The notes beneath the pieces were generated by a model. That model made no database searches. It was not told the DNA's origin and was given only the letters and a program-made list of their open reading frames with translations. Positions 7,943 to 15,689 of a stretch of 30,759 nt of DNA are shown piece after piece. Positions within the stretch are counted from its first letter, which is position 1, and each line of letters opens with the position of its first letter. The position numbers and the translations under genes were made by a program. This DNA comes from Gallionellaceae bacterium UBA6222 (GTDB taxonomy: Bacteria; Pseudomonadota; Gammaproteobacteria; Burkholderiales; Gallionellaceae), in assembly GCA_002421915.1 (NCBI GenBank), contig DISA01000028.1, positions 2,274 through 33,032 of the forward strand. Reading direction: 5' to 3'.

Positions 7943-7959
7943 CGCACCGTGTTGGTGCG
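7943..7959. promoter_or_regulatory. NtrC-like enhancer palindrome
   Basis: CGCACC-GTGTT-GGTGCG is a perfect 6-bp inverted repeat with a 5-base spacer and matches the NtrC pattern GCACC-N5-GGTGC. It sits about 130 bp upstream of the predicted sigma-54 start. A half-site TGCACC at 7912-7917 lies about 31 bp closer, near three helical turns, an arrangement like the paired NtrC sites of glnA. Binding is inferred. Confidence 0.55.
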
Positions 7960-7967
7960 GCAGTTTT

Positions 7968-7976
7968 TGTTACACT
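7968..7976 (+). promoter_or_regulatory. Extended -10 promoter element for ubiK
   Basis: TGT-TACACT has the TGn extension and a 4/6 match to TATAAT. It is placed 34 bp before the ubiK start. No good -35 is seen. It lies just beside the NtrC-like palindrome, so NtrC binding could affect both directions. Confidence 0.35.
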
Positions 7977-8010
7977 GACCGCACACGGTGAATAACAAAA
8001 GGAAAGTGCA

Positions 8011-8223
8011 ATGCTGAACGCAAAATTTTTTGAAGAAATGTCGTCGAAGCTGAACGAGATCGTCGCCAATAGTCCGGCCAAGGACTTTGAGAAGAATGCG
8101 CGAGCGCTGCTGGCGCAGGGATTTGCCAAACTCGACCTGGTCACACGCGAGGAACACGAAGTGCTGGCGCTGCGCTTGGACAAACTGGAGGCACGCATCA
8201 CCGCGTTGGAAGCAAAAGAATGA
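8011..8223 (+). CDS. ubiK: UbiK accessory factor (YqiC/BMFP family)
   Basis: A 70-residue helical protein. In E. coli the homologue UbiK binds UbiJ and supports aerobic ubiquinone synthesis; Brucella BMFP is described as membrane-fusogenic. The N-terminal amphipathic part (NAKFFEEMSSKLNEIVANSP) and the C-terminal coiled coil (EHEVLALRLDKLEARITALEAK) are the family hallmark, and the length is standard. A strong ribosome site (AAAAGGAAA) precedes ATG 8011. It is transcribed away from the porin-glnK-amt operon, and an inverted REP pair follows. Confidence 0.88.
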   Translation: MLNAKFFEEMSSKLNEIVANSPAKDFEKNARALLAQGFAKLDLVTREEHEVLALRLDKLEARITALEAKE

Positions 8224-8234
8224 TGTTTCACCAC

Positions 8235-8365
8235 CCTGTCATTCCGGCGCAGGCCGGAATCCAGATAATTAAATATGCCCCGCGTAGCGGTACAAAGTCA
8301 GATTTTGGTCCACTGCGTGGTCTTCCATTGTCTTGCTGGATTCCGGCCTGCGCCGGAATGACAGG
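8235..8365. repeat. Inverted REP pair (REPIN-like, 131 bp)
   Basis: Two 30-bp arms, 8235-8264 and 8336-8365, are perfect reverse complements. Each arm is itself a palindrome, ATTCCGGC-GCAG-GCCGGAAT, flanked by CCTGTC and CCAG. They enclose 71 bp of unrelated, more AT-rich DNA. This is the layout of a REPIN, a non-autonomous element moved by RAYT transposases. It lies between ubiK and comM, its right arm reaching to 3 bp before the comM ATG. No RAYT gene is in the window. Confidence 0.8.
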
Positions 8366-8368
8366 CTG

Positions 8369-9865
8369 ATGGGACTGGCCGTCCTCTACAGTCGCGCACT
8401 GTCCGGCATGGAAGCCGCACTGGTCACGGTCGAGGTGCACCTGGCCGGCGGCCTGCCGCAATTCACCATCGTCGGCTTGCCGGAAACCGAGGTGAAAGAA
8501 AGCAAGGACCGCGTGCGCGCCGCCCTGCAGAATTGCCAGTTCGAATTCCCCGCGCGCCGCATCACGGTCAATCTGGCGCCGGCCGACCTGCCCAAAGAGA
8601 GCGGCCGCTTCGACTTGCCTATCGCGCTCGGCATTCTCGCCGCCTCCGGGCAAATCCCTGCCAACAAACTGAATGAATACGAATTTGCCGGTGAGCTGGC
8701 ACTGACCGGCGAATTGCGCGCGATTCGTGGTGCGTTGGCGATGACCTATCGCGCCGCCGATTCAGGGCGCGCCTTTATTCTTCCTGCAGCGAATGCAGCG
8801 GAAGCGGCGCTGGTGGAAGACGCTGTGGTCTATCCGGCGCAATCGCTGTTGCAGGTGGCGGCGCATCTGACCGGGCGTGAACTGCTGACACGCTTCATCC
8901 CGCAGACAGCAAATATTCCGCAACATTATCCCGACATGCGCGAAGTAAAGGGTCAGGCATCTTCCAAACGCGCGCTGGAGATCGCCGCCGCCGGCGGACA
9001 CAGCGTGCTGATGTCCGGCCCGCCCGGCACCGGCAAGAGCATGCTGGCGGCGCGATTTCCCGGCATCCTGCCGCAGATGACGCAAGAGGAAGCACTGGAA
9101 TCCGCCGCCATGCAATCGCTGGGCGGCCAATTCGAGATTACAAACTGGAAACGCCGTCCCTATCGCGCCCCGCATCACACGGCGAGCGCGGTGGCACTGG
9201 TCGGCGGCGGCAGCAACCCGCGACCCGGCGAAATTTCCGTCGCCATGCACGGCGTTTTATTTCTGGACGAGCTGCCGGAGTTTGACCGTAAAGTGCTGGA
9301 AGTATTGCGTGAACCGCTGGAGAGCGGTCGCATCACCATTTCACGCGCCGCGCGCCGCGCCGATTTCAAGGCGCAGTTCCAGCTTGTTGCGGCGATGAAC
9401 CCATGTCCCTGCGGCTACCTTGGCCACTACAACGGCAAGTGCCGTTGCACGCCGGACCAGGTGGCGCGCTATCGTGGAAAAATATCCGGCCCCTTGTTGG
9501 ATCGCATCGACATCCAAATTGAAGTGCCCGCCGTGCCGCAGGAGGATCTGCTGAAACAGTCGGACGGCGAAAGCAGCACGGATATTCAACAGAGAGTGGA
9601 AGCTGCGCGGCAACGCCAACTCGCCCGGCAAAACAAACCCAATGCGCAACTTTCGGTCACCGAGATCGACACTCACTGCGCGCCAGATGCACAAGGTGAA
9701 GCACTGCTGCGGCAGGCCATTACGCGCCTGAATCTTTCCGCACGCGCCTACCATCGCGTGCTCAAAGTGGCACGCACGATTGCCGATCTGATGGGAAGTG
9801 AAAACATCCTGACTGTACATATTGCCGAGGCGGTGCAATACCGGCGCATGGACAGATCAAATTAG
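8369..9865 (+). CDS. comM: ComM/YifB family Mg-chelatase-like AAA+ ATPase
   Basis: A 498-residue hexameric AAA+ helicase; ComM promotes branch migration during natural transformation in Vibrio and Acinetobacter. The N-terminal Lon-protease-like fold (VEVHLAGGLPQFTIVGLPE, RITVNLAPADLPKE) is followed by Walker A GPPGTGKS at residues 217-224, the Walker B region LFLDELPEF and the Cys-rich CPCGYLGHYNGKCRC insertion typical of this family, and C-terminal YHRVLKVARTIADL. I chose ATG 8369 because MGLAVLYSRALSGMEA is the usual start; an in-frame codon further upstream would translate the REP palindrome. There is no clear ribosome site, and the REP hairpin ends just before the ATG. The last codons reach to within 16 nt of hsdM. 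Confidence 0.93.
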   Translation: MGLAVLYSRALSGMEAALVTVEVHLAGGLPQFTIVGLPETEVKESKDRVRAALQNCQFEFPARRITVNLAPADLPKESGRFDLPIALGILAASGQIPANKLNEYEFAGELALTGELRAIRGALAMTYRAADSGRAFILPAANAAEAALVEDAVVYPAQSLLQVAAHLTGRELLTRFIPQTANIPQHYPDMREVKGQASSKRALEIAAAGGHSVLMSGPPGTGKSMLAARFPGILPQMTQEEALESAAMQSLGGQFEITNWKRRPYRAPHHTASAVALVGGGSNPRPGEISVAMHGVLFLDELPEFDRKVLEVLREPLESGRITISRAARRADFKAQFQLVAAMNPCPCGYLGHYNGKCRCTPDQVARYRGKISGPLLDRIDIQIEVPAVPQEDLLKQSDGESSTDIQQRVEAARQRQLARQNKPNAQLSVTEIDTHCAPDAQGEALLRQAITRLNLSARAYHRVLKVARTIADLMGSENILTVHIAEAVQYRRMDRSN

Positions 9866-9881
9866 AGAAAAACAAAAACAC

Positions 9882-12389
9882 ATGGCCATCAAGAAATCCG
9901 AACTCTATTCTTCCCTCTGGTCTAGCTGCGACGAGCTGCGCGGCGGCATGGACGCTTCGCAGTACAAGGATTACGTCCTCGTGCTGTTGTTCGTCAAATA
10001 CGTTTCCGACAAATATGCGGGCGATCCCAATGCGCTGATCAACGTGCCTGCGGGCGGCAGCTTTGCCGACATGGTGGCGGCCAAGGAAGACAAGGAGATC
10101 GGCGACAAGATCAACATCATCATCGGCAAGCTGGCGACGGCCAACCCCGCCTTGCCCAGTGCGAAAGACTTTCCCGACTTCAACGACGAGACCAAGCTGG
10201 GCAAGGCGGAAGCCATGGTGGACAGGCTCACCAAGCTGGTCGCCATATTCGAGAGCATGGACTTCGGGCGCAACCGCGCCGAGGGCGACGACTTGCTGGG
10301 TGATGCCTACGAATACCTGATGCGGCATTTCGCCACCGAGTCCGGCAAGAGCAAGGGCCAGTTCTACACTCCAGCGGAAGTGTCGCGCATCATGTCCATG
10401 GTCATCGAGCTGGGTTCGGCCAGCGATCCCGACCAGAGCATCTACGACCCGACCTGCGGCTCCGGCTCGCTGCTGCTCAAGGCGCACGACGAAGCCAAAA
10501 TCCGCACCGGGCTTGATCTCGCGCTGTACGGGCAGGAGATGGACAACGCCACCTCCGCCCTGGCGCGCATGAACATGGTGCTGCACGACTGCCCCACGGC
10601 GGAAATCTGGCAGGACAACACGCTATCGCATCCGTACTTCAAGAACGCCGATGGCAGCCTCAAGACCTTCGACTATGTGGTGGCCAATCCGCCGTTCTCC
10701 AACAAGAACTGGACCAGCGGCCTTGATGCGGCCAACGACCTGTATGGCCGCTTCGAGTACGGCATCCCGCCCGACAAAAACGGCGACTACGCCTTCCTGC
10801 TGCACATGCTCAAGAGCCTCAAGAGCAGCGGCAAGGCGGCGGTGATTCTGCCCCACGGCGTGCTGTTCCGGGGCGGCGCGGAAGCCGACATCCGCACCCG
10901 CATCATCAAGCAGGGCTACATCAAAGGCATCATCGGCCTGCCGCCCAACCTGTTCTACGGCACCGGCATCCCCGCCTGCATCATCGTGCTGGACAAGGCG
11001 GGAGCGGCGGGGCGCAAGGGCATCTTCATGATCGACGCCAGCAAGGGCTACATCAAGGACGGCAACAAAAACCGCCTGCGCGCCCAGGACATCCACAAGA
11101 TCGTGGACACCTTCACCCGCCAGGTGGAAACGCCCAAGTATGCGCGCATGGTGCCGCTGGACGAGATCGCCAGCCCCGCGAACGGCTACAACCTCAACCT
11201 GCCGCGCTACATCGACAGCACCGAGCCGGAAGACATGCAGGACATCGAAGCGCATCTCAAAGGCGGCATCCCCAACCGCGACATAGACGGCCTCGCGCCC
11301 TACTGGCAAGTATTCCCCAGCGTGCGCGGTGAACTCTTCTCCCCTCTCCCGCCTCACAACCCCTCTCCCTCTGGGAGAGGGGCAGGGGTGAGGGACGGGG
11401 TAGGTTACAGCCACCCCAAAGTCCCATCCACCCAAGTCAAAGCCGTCATCTTCGGCCACCCGGAATTCACCGCCTTCAACCGCCAAGTGACCCAACTGTT
11501 CGCGCAATGGCAGGCGGCCAACCTCCCGCTGCTCACCGGCATCAAACCGGGCGACCGCCCCAAGCTGCTGATCGAAACCCTCTCGGAAAACCTGCTGGCT
11601 TCCTTCCGTGGCGCAGCGCTGCTCGACCCCTACGATGTCTATCAGCACCTGATGGACTACTGGGCAGCAACCATGCAGGATGATGCCTGGCTCATCGCCA
11701 GCGACGGCTGGGAAGCGGCCAGGGTCGTCCGGCAACTCTTCCCGGCCAAAGACAAGAACGGCAAACCCGTCTATCGCGAAGAGCATGATTTCGTGTTCGA
11801 CAAGAAACGCTACAAGGCCGACCTCATCCCGCCCGCCCTGATCGTCGCGCGCTACTTCGCCGCCGAGCAGGCCGCCATCGAGCAGATGGAGGCGAAGGCC
11901 GCAGCCCTTGAGCAACAGATGGAAGAAATGCGCGAGGAGCATGGCGGCGAAGAAGGCCTGCTGTTCGAGGTGATGGAAGACGGCAAGATCAGCAAGGGCG
12001 CAGTGAAGGACAGGCTGAAAGCCATCAAGGGCAACAAGGCTGCCGCAGACGAATGCAAGGCGCTGGAAGCCTACGCCGACCTGGTCGAGCAGGAAGCCGC
12101 CGCCAGCAAGCAAGTGAAAGAAGCGCAACAGGCGCTCGATGCCCAGGTTGCCGCCCAGTATGCAAAGCTCACCGAGGCCGAGATCAAGACGCTTGTGGTG
12201 GACGACAAATGGCTGGCCGCGCTGGCGCTCAGCGTACAGGGCGAACTGGATCGCGTTTCGCAGACCCTCACCGGGCGCATCAGGCAACTGGCCGAACGCT
12301 ACGCCACGCCGCTGCCCGTGCTGGAAGCCGAAGTCGCGGCGCTGCACGACAAAGTGGCCGCACATCTGCAAAAGATGGGCTTTTATTAA
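9882..12389 (+). CDS. hsdM: Type I restriction-modification methyltransferase subunit HsdM
   Basis: An 835-residue adenine-N6 methyltransferase subunit that needs HsdS for target recognition. The N-terminal helical domain (SSCDELRGGMDASQYKDYVL) is followed by the GQFYTPAEV motif, the S-adenosylmethionine motif DPTCGSGS (residues 189-196) and the catalytic NPPF (269-272). The last 170 residues are a long charged coiled coil, longer than in classical HsdM (about 500-530 residues) but known for larger HsdM forms. Residues about 486-507 (SPLPPHNPSPSGRGAGV...) are translated from an inserted palindromic repeat that keeps the frame. ATG 9882 was chosen; an earlier in-frame start would overlap comM. 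No promoter is visible in the 16-bp gap, so it may read through from comM or start inside it. Confidence 0.93.
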   Translation: MAIKKSELYSSLWSSCDELRGGMDASQYKDYVLVLLFVKYVSDKYAGDPNALINVPAGGSFADMVAAKEDKEIGDKINIIIGKLATANPALPSAKDFPDFNDETKLGKAEAMVDRLTKLVAIFESMDFGRNRAEGDDLLGDAYEYLMRHFATESGKSKGQFYTPAEVSRIMSMVIELGSASDPDQSIYDPTCGSGSLLLKAHDEAKIRTGLDLALYGQEMDNATSALARMNMVLHDCPTAEIWQDNTLSHPYFKNADGSLKTFDYVVANPPFSNKNWTSGLDAANDLYGRFEYGIPPDKNGDYAFLLHMLKSLKSSGKAAVILPHGVLFRGGAEADIRTRIIKQGYIKGIIGLPPNLFYGTGIPACIIVLDKAGAAGRKGIFMIDASKGYIKDGNKNRLRAQDIHKIVDTFTRQVETPKYARMVPLDEIASPANGYNLNLPRYIDSTEPEDMQDIEAHLKGGIPNRDIDGLAPYWQVFPSVRGELFSPLPPHNPSPSGRGAGVRDGVGYSHPKVPSTQVKAVIFGHPEFTAFNRQVTQLFAQWQAANLPLLTGIKPGDRPKLLIETLSENLLASFRGAALLDPYDVYQHLMDYWAATMQDDAWLIASDGWEAARVVRQLFPAKDKNGKPVYREEHDFVFDKKRYKADLIPPALIVARYFAAEQAAIEQMEAKAAALEQQMEEMREEHGGEEGLLFEVMEDGKISKGAVKDRLKAIKGNKAAADECKALEAYADLVEQEAAASKQVKEAQQALDAQVAAQYAKLTEAEIKTLVVDDKWLAALALSVQGELDRVSQTLTGRIRQLAERYATPLPVLEAEVAALHDKVAAHLQKMGFY
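11339..11400. repeat. REP-like palindrome inserted in frame in hsdM
   Basis: The core CCCCTCTCCC-TCT-GGGAGAGGGG (11360-11382) is a perfect 10-bp inverted repeat, flanked by CCTCTCCCGCCTCAC on the left and CAGGGGTGAGGG on the right. The stretch adds about 22 Ser/Pro/Gly/Arg-rich residues to HsdM without a stop or frameshift. It is related to the palindromes at 5174 and 30331. Confidence 0.75.
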
Positions 12390-12442
12390 ATAAATCAGTT
12401 AATATTTAAATAACTTGATTTCTTATTAAAGGTTCACACACC

Positions 12443-13606
12443 ATGCACAGAGACATCACCGGTCGATACATCTCAAGCCCCGCAGGCGGAGAAATGGTGA
12501 ACGCCTTTGTGCCTAACCCATTACCGCCCATCCCTCCGCTGGAAATAAACGAGGCGCGCCAACGCCTGCTCGAACGCGCCACGCTGGCGCTCGGCAGGCT
12601 CGACAGCGTGAGCACGCTGATCCCCGATCCACAGCTATTCCTGTACGCCTACGTGCGCCGCGAGGCGGTGCTGTCTTCGCAGATCGAAGGCACGCAATCC
12701 TCGTTGTCAGACCTGTTGTTGTTCGAGTTGGACGAAGCGCCCGGCGTGCCGTTCGACGACGTGGTCGAAGTCTCCAACTACATCGCCGCGCTGGAGCACG
12801 GCATGGCGCGCCTGCGCGAAGACTTCCCGTTGTGCAACCGGTTGCTGCGCGAAATGCACGTTCGCCTGATGGAGCATGGTCGCGGCAGCGACAAGTCGCC
12901 GGGAGAATTCCGCCGCAGCCAGAACTGGATCGGCGGCACCCGCCCCGGCAAGGCCCGCTTCGTCCCTCCACCTCCGCTGGAAGTGGAACCGTGCATGGCC
13001 GCGCTGGAACAATTCATCCACCAGCCCGCCGAGGCCACGCCGGTGCTGATCAAGGCCGCGCTGGCGCACGTGCAATTTGAAACCATCCACCCGTTCCTCG
13101 ACGGCAACGGCAGGCTGGGCCGCCTGCTGATCGCCATGCTGTTGCACCATGGCGGCCTGCTCGCGCAGCCATTGCTCTACCTGAGCCTGTATTTCAAACA
13201 GCACCGCCCCGTGTATTACGAACTGCTCGACCGGGTGCGTACCCAGGGCGACTGGGAAGCGTGGGTGGATTTCTTTCTCGAAGGCGTCGAGCAAACCGCG
13301 CAAGGCGCGGTGCAAACCGCGCAGCGGCTGGTCGCCTTGTTCCAGCAGGATAGCCAACGCATCCAGGCCAGTGGGCGCGGTGCGGCCAATGCCCTGCGTG
13401 TACTCCACGCCCTGCGCAGCCACCCCGTCACCACGCTCAAACTACTGCGCACGGAAACCGGCATGAGCTTCCCTACCGTCGGCAAAGTCATGCAGACACT
13501 GATGGAACTCGGCATCGCGCGCGAACTCACCGGCCAGCGCCGCAACCGCGTGTTCGTGTACGACGAGTACCTGAGTATTCTCAACGAAGGCGGCGATGCG
13601 CTATGA
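12443..13606 (+). CDS. Fic family protein with class II inhibitory motif
   Basis: A 387-residue predicted AMP-transferase. The Fic active site HPFLDGNGRLGR starts at His216, with all residues needed for catalysis. An N-terminal inhibitory motif SSQIEG (residues 78-83, Glu82) fits (S/T)xxxE(G/N), so the enzyme is expected to be self-inhibited (class II), like Shewanella SoFic. A winged-helix DNA-binding region lies at the C-terminus (SFPTVGKVMQTLMELGIAREL). It sits between hsdM (53 nt upstream, AT-rich gap) and hsdS, sharing ATGA with hsdS, so it is an integral gene of the operon. Its role in restriction-modification is unknown; candidates are regulation of HsdM/HsdS or a back-up toxin. Target is not predictable. 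Confidence 0.9.
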   Translation: MHRDITGRYISSPAGGEMVNAFVPNPLPPIPPLEINEARQRLLERATLALGRLDSVSTLIPDPQLFLYAYVRREAVLSSQIEGTQSSLSDLLLFELDEAPGVPFDDVVEVSNYIAALEHGMARLREDFPLCNRLLREMHVRLMEHGRGSDKSPGEFRRSQNWIGGTRPGKARFVPPPPLEVEPCMAALEQFIHQPAEATPVLIKAALAHVQFETIHPFLDGNGRLGRLLIAMLLHHGGLLAQPLLYLSLYFKQHRPVYYELLDRVRTQGDWEAWVDFFLEGVEQTAQGAVQTAQRLVALFQQDSQRIQASGRGAANALRVLHALRSHPVTTLKLLRTETGMSFPTVGKVMQTLMELGIARELTGQRRNRVFVYDEYLSILNEGGDAL

Positions 13607-14859
13607 GCGTGGCAGGCATGAACGAACCGCTTGCAGTGCGGGAAGCGCCCGCCAGTTACTTGATCGAGTTGGCGGAGCAGCGCGTCAGGCCGGGCTACAA
13701 GCAGACCGAGGTGGGGGTGATACCGGAGGATTGGGAGGTGGTTTCTATTGGCTCGCTCGGGACTTTTTCCAAAGGCCAGGGCATACGAAAAGATGAAGCT
13801 GCAAGCGGCGGAATTCCTTGTGTTCGATATGGTGAGATTTATACCCACTACGATGATCATGTTCGATCTTTCAATTCGTTCATTTCCTCGGAGGTTGCAA
13901 AATCGAGCAAGAGACTAAGAAGTGGCGATCTGCTTTTTGCAGGTTCAGGGGAAACAAAAGCAGAGATCGGCAAATGCGTTGCCTTCCTTGATGACCGAGA
14001 AGCTTACGCTGGCGGAGATATTGTCATTCTGTCACCAGTGAAGGGATATTCACCTTTTTTTGGTTATCTATTTAATGCGCCAATCATCGCACGCCAAAAA
14101 GCGAGCAAGGGGCAAGGCGATGCCGTGGTTCACATCAGCGCCACAGCTTTGTCATCAGTCAAAATTCCGCTCCCGCCCACCAAAGCTGAACAGGAAGCCA
14201 TCGCCACCGCGCTGTCGGATGTGGATGCGCTGCTCGCCAAGCTCGACCAGCTCATCGCCAAGAAGCGCGACCTCAAACAGGCCGCGATGCAGCAACTCCT
14301 CACCGGATCGACCCGCCTGCCGGGGTTTGGCGGGGAGTGGGAGGTGAGGCGGCTGGGTGATGTGTGTCGAATCACTACAGGGAAGAAGGACGTAAATGAA
14401 GGTAATCCAACAGGCCAATATCCGTTCTTTACCTGTGCAAGAGAGAATACCTTTAGCGACTCATATTCATTTGATGGCGAGGCAATTTTGATCGCCGGAA
14501 ATGGGGAAGTCGGAAACCTCGGCTATTTCAAAGGTAAGTTTGAAGCCTACCAACGGACTTACGTTCTTCAAGGTTTTACCGCTAACGTCAGCTACCTATG
14601 GCATCAACTGTCCGCTCATCTGGTGAAGTCTCTTGGAATTGGAACAATTGGCTCATCCATCCCATACATCAAGATGGAAAATCTGGTTGGATTTGAATTT
14701 CAATCGCCTCTCGATAAAGGTGAACAAACCGCCATCGCCACCACCCTCTCCGACATGGATGCCGAGATCGCCGCCCTCGAAGCCCGCCGCGACAAGACCC
14801 GCGACCTCAAGCAGGGCATGATGCAGGAGCTGCTGACCGGGAGGATACGGCTGGTATGA
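13603..14859 (+). CDS. hsdS: Type I restriction-modification specificity subunit HsdS
   Basis: A 418-residue DNA-recognition subunit. Two target recognition domains (about residues 45-196 and 245-374) alternate with two similar helical spacers: QEAIATALSDVDALLAKL... from residue 197 and QTAIATTLSDMDAEIAAL... from residue 375, both ending in LLTG-type turns. This is the normal half-repeat layout, predicting a bipartite target with two specificities. The recognition domains are visibly more AT-rich than the surrounding helices, as expected for regions exchanged by recombination. Start ATG 13603 overlaps the fic stop by 4 nt (ATGA), indicating translational coupling. The first 40 residues (MSVAGMNEPLAVREAPA...) are an unusual extension before the first domain. 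Confidence 0.92.
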   Translation: MSVAGMNEPLAVREAPASYLIELAEQRVRPGYKQTEVGVIPEDWEVVSIGSLGTFSKGQGIRKDEAASGGIPCVRYGEIYTHYDDHVRSFNSFISSEVAKSSKRLRSGDLLFAGSGETKAEIGKCVAFLDDREAYAGGDIVILSPVKGYSPFFGYLFNAPIIARQKASKGQGDAVVHISATALSSVKIPLPPTKAEQEAIATALSDVDALLAKLDQLIAKKRDLKQAAMQQLLTGSTRLPGFGGEWEVRRLGDVCRITTGKKDVNEGNPTGQYPFFTCARENTFSDSYSFDGEAILIAGNGEVGNLGYFKGKFEAYQRTYVLQGFTANVSYLWHQLSAHLVKSLGIGTIGSSIPYIKMENLVGFEFQSPLDKGEQTAIATTLSDMDAEIAALEARRDKTRDLKQGMMQELLTGRIRLV

Positions 14860-14942
14860 AGAGCTATTACCGCATCATCCCGGTGTTTCTCGCCTGGCAT
14901 CCCGATAAAACGAAGATCGGCGCGGGGCGCTGTCGGACTTGA
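14856..14942 (+). pseudogene. 28-codon remnant ORF overlapping the end of hsdS
   Basis: An ATG at 14856 overlaps the hsdS stop as ATGA and opens 28 codons beginning MKSYYRIIPVFLAW, ending at TGA 14942. The ATGA coupling suggests it was once the start of the next operon gene, now cut short where the HipA-like module joins. I cannot name the lost gene. It may also be translated by chance. Confidence 0.35.
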
Positions 14943-14957
14943 GCGTGAGGGAGATTG

Positions 14958-15689
14958 ATGACTATCCAGATCGTTGAAATTCTAGGTCGTTCGATACAGG
15001 GCATCACGAATCCATTCTATTGTCGATGCGAGGATGGCAAGACCTATTTCGTTAAAGGGGTTGGCGCGGGAAAGCAGAGCCTGATTTCGGAATATGTGGC
15101 CGGTCGGCTGGCGCGCGCTTTCGGGTTGCCGGTGCCGGATTTCGATATTGTGGATGTGCCGCCGGAGTTGATCGAGTGGAGCGCCCGGGGTGATGCACTC
15201 GAATTGGGCGCAGGTTTGGCTTTTGGTTCACGGGAATTGCCGCATGTGCAGGAATTTTCCTTTTCGCACATTTCGCATGTGCCGGAACAAACCCGTAAGG
15301 ATGTGGCACTATTCGACTGGTGGGTGCATAACGCTGATAGAACCCTGACCGAAAAGGGCGGCAATCCTAACCTGCTGTGGGATCAGGAGCATTCGAGGCT
15401 GGCAGTGATCGACCACAACCAGGCGTTTGATGCCGACTTCGATCCGCAGCGTTTTGCGGAACTGCATGTTTTTCATGAAAGTTTCCTGGCTGCTTTGGAT
15501 GATCTGGTCGAGCGGGAAGCCTGTCGCGACCGTCTGGCGGTTGCGTTTGCCGAATTCGACCTTGCTTGCAATAATGTCCCGCCCGAATGGTGGGAGGTGG
15601 ACAACGGGGTTCCCACCAGCTTCAATCGCGATGCGACAAGAAAATTTCTCGGACGATTCATGGACAACGATTTTTGGAGGATAGCGTGA
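14958..15689 (+). CDS. HipA-like protein kinase (HipA_2 type)
   Basis: A 243-residue protein resembling the C-terminal kinase core of HipA, without the HipA N-terminal subdomain. Visible features: Lys33 in YFVKGVGAG as candidate ATP-binding lysine, Glu45 in SEYVAGRLA, the catalytic stretch FDWWVHNADRTL with Asp127, and AVIDHNQAF with Asp152 in the DFG-like position. The family is known to pair with DUF3037 genes. Here the next gene starts within its stop (TGATGA), so the two are tightly coupled. ATG 14958 is preferred over TTG 14955; GGGA lies upstream. Base composition is lower in GC than hsdM. Function as a toxin kinase is inferred; there is no HipB-like repressor next to it. Confidence 0.8.
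   Translation: MTIQIVEILGRSIQGITNPFYCRCEDGKTYFVKGVGAGKQSLISEYVAGRLARAFGLPVPDFDIVDVPPELIEWSARGDALELGAGLAFGSRELPHVQEFSFSHISHVPEQTRKDVALFDWWVHNADRTLTEKGGNPNLLWDQEHSRLAVIDHNQAFDADFDPQRFAELHVFHESFLAALDDLVEREACRDRLAVAFAEFDLACNNVPPEWWEVDNGVPTSFNRDATRKFLGRFMDNDFWRIA

Noticed and set aside
10623..12371. Long minus-strand open frame opposite hsdM
   Set aside because: Same reason: antisense shadow of a well-recognised methylase gene.
13603..14859. Phase-variable hsdS
   Set aside because: No long homopolymer or tandem repeat in the gene, and no inverted partial hsdS or recombinase nearby.
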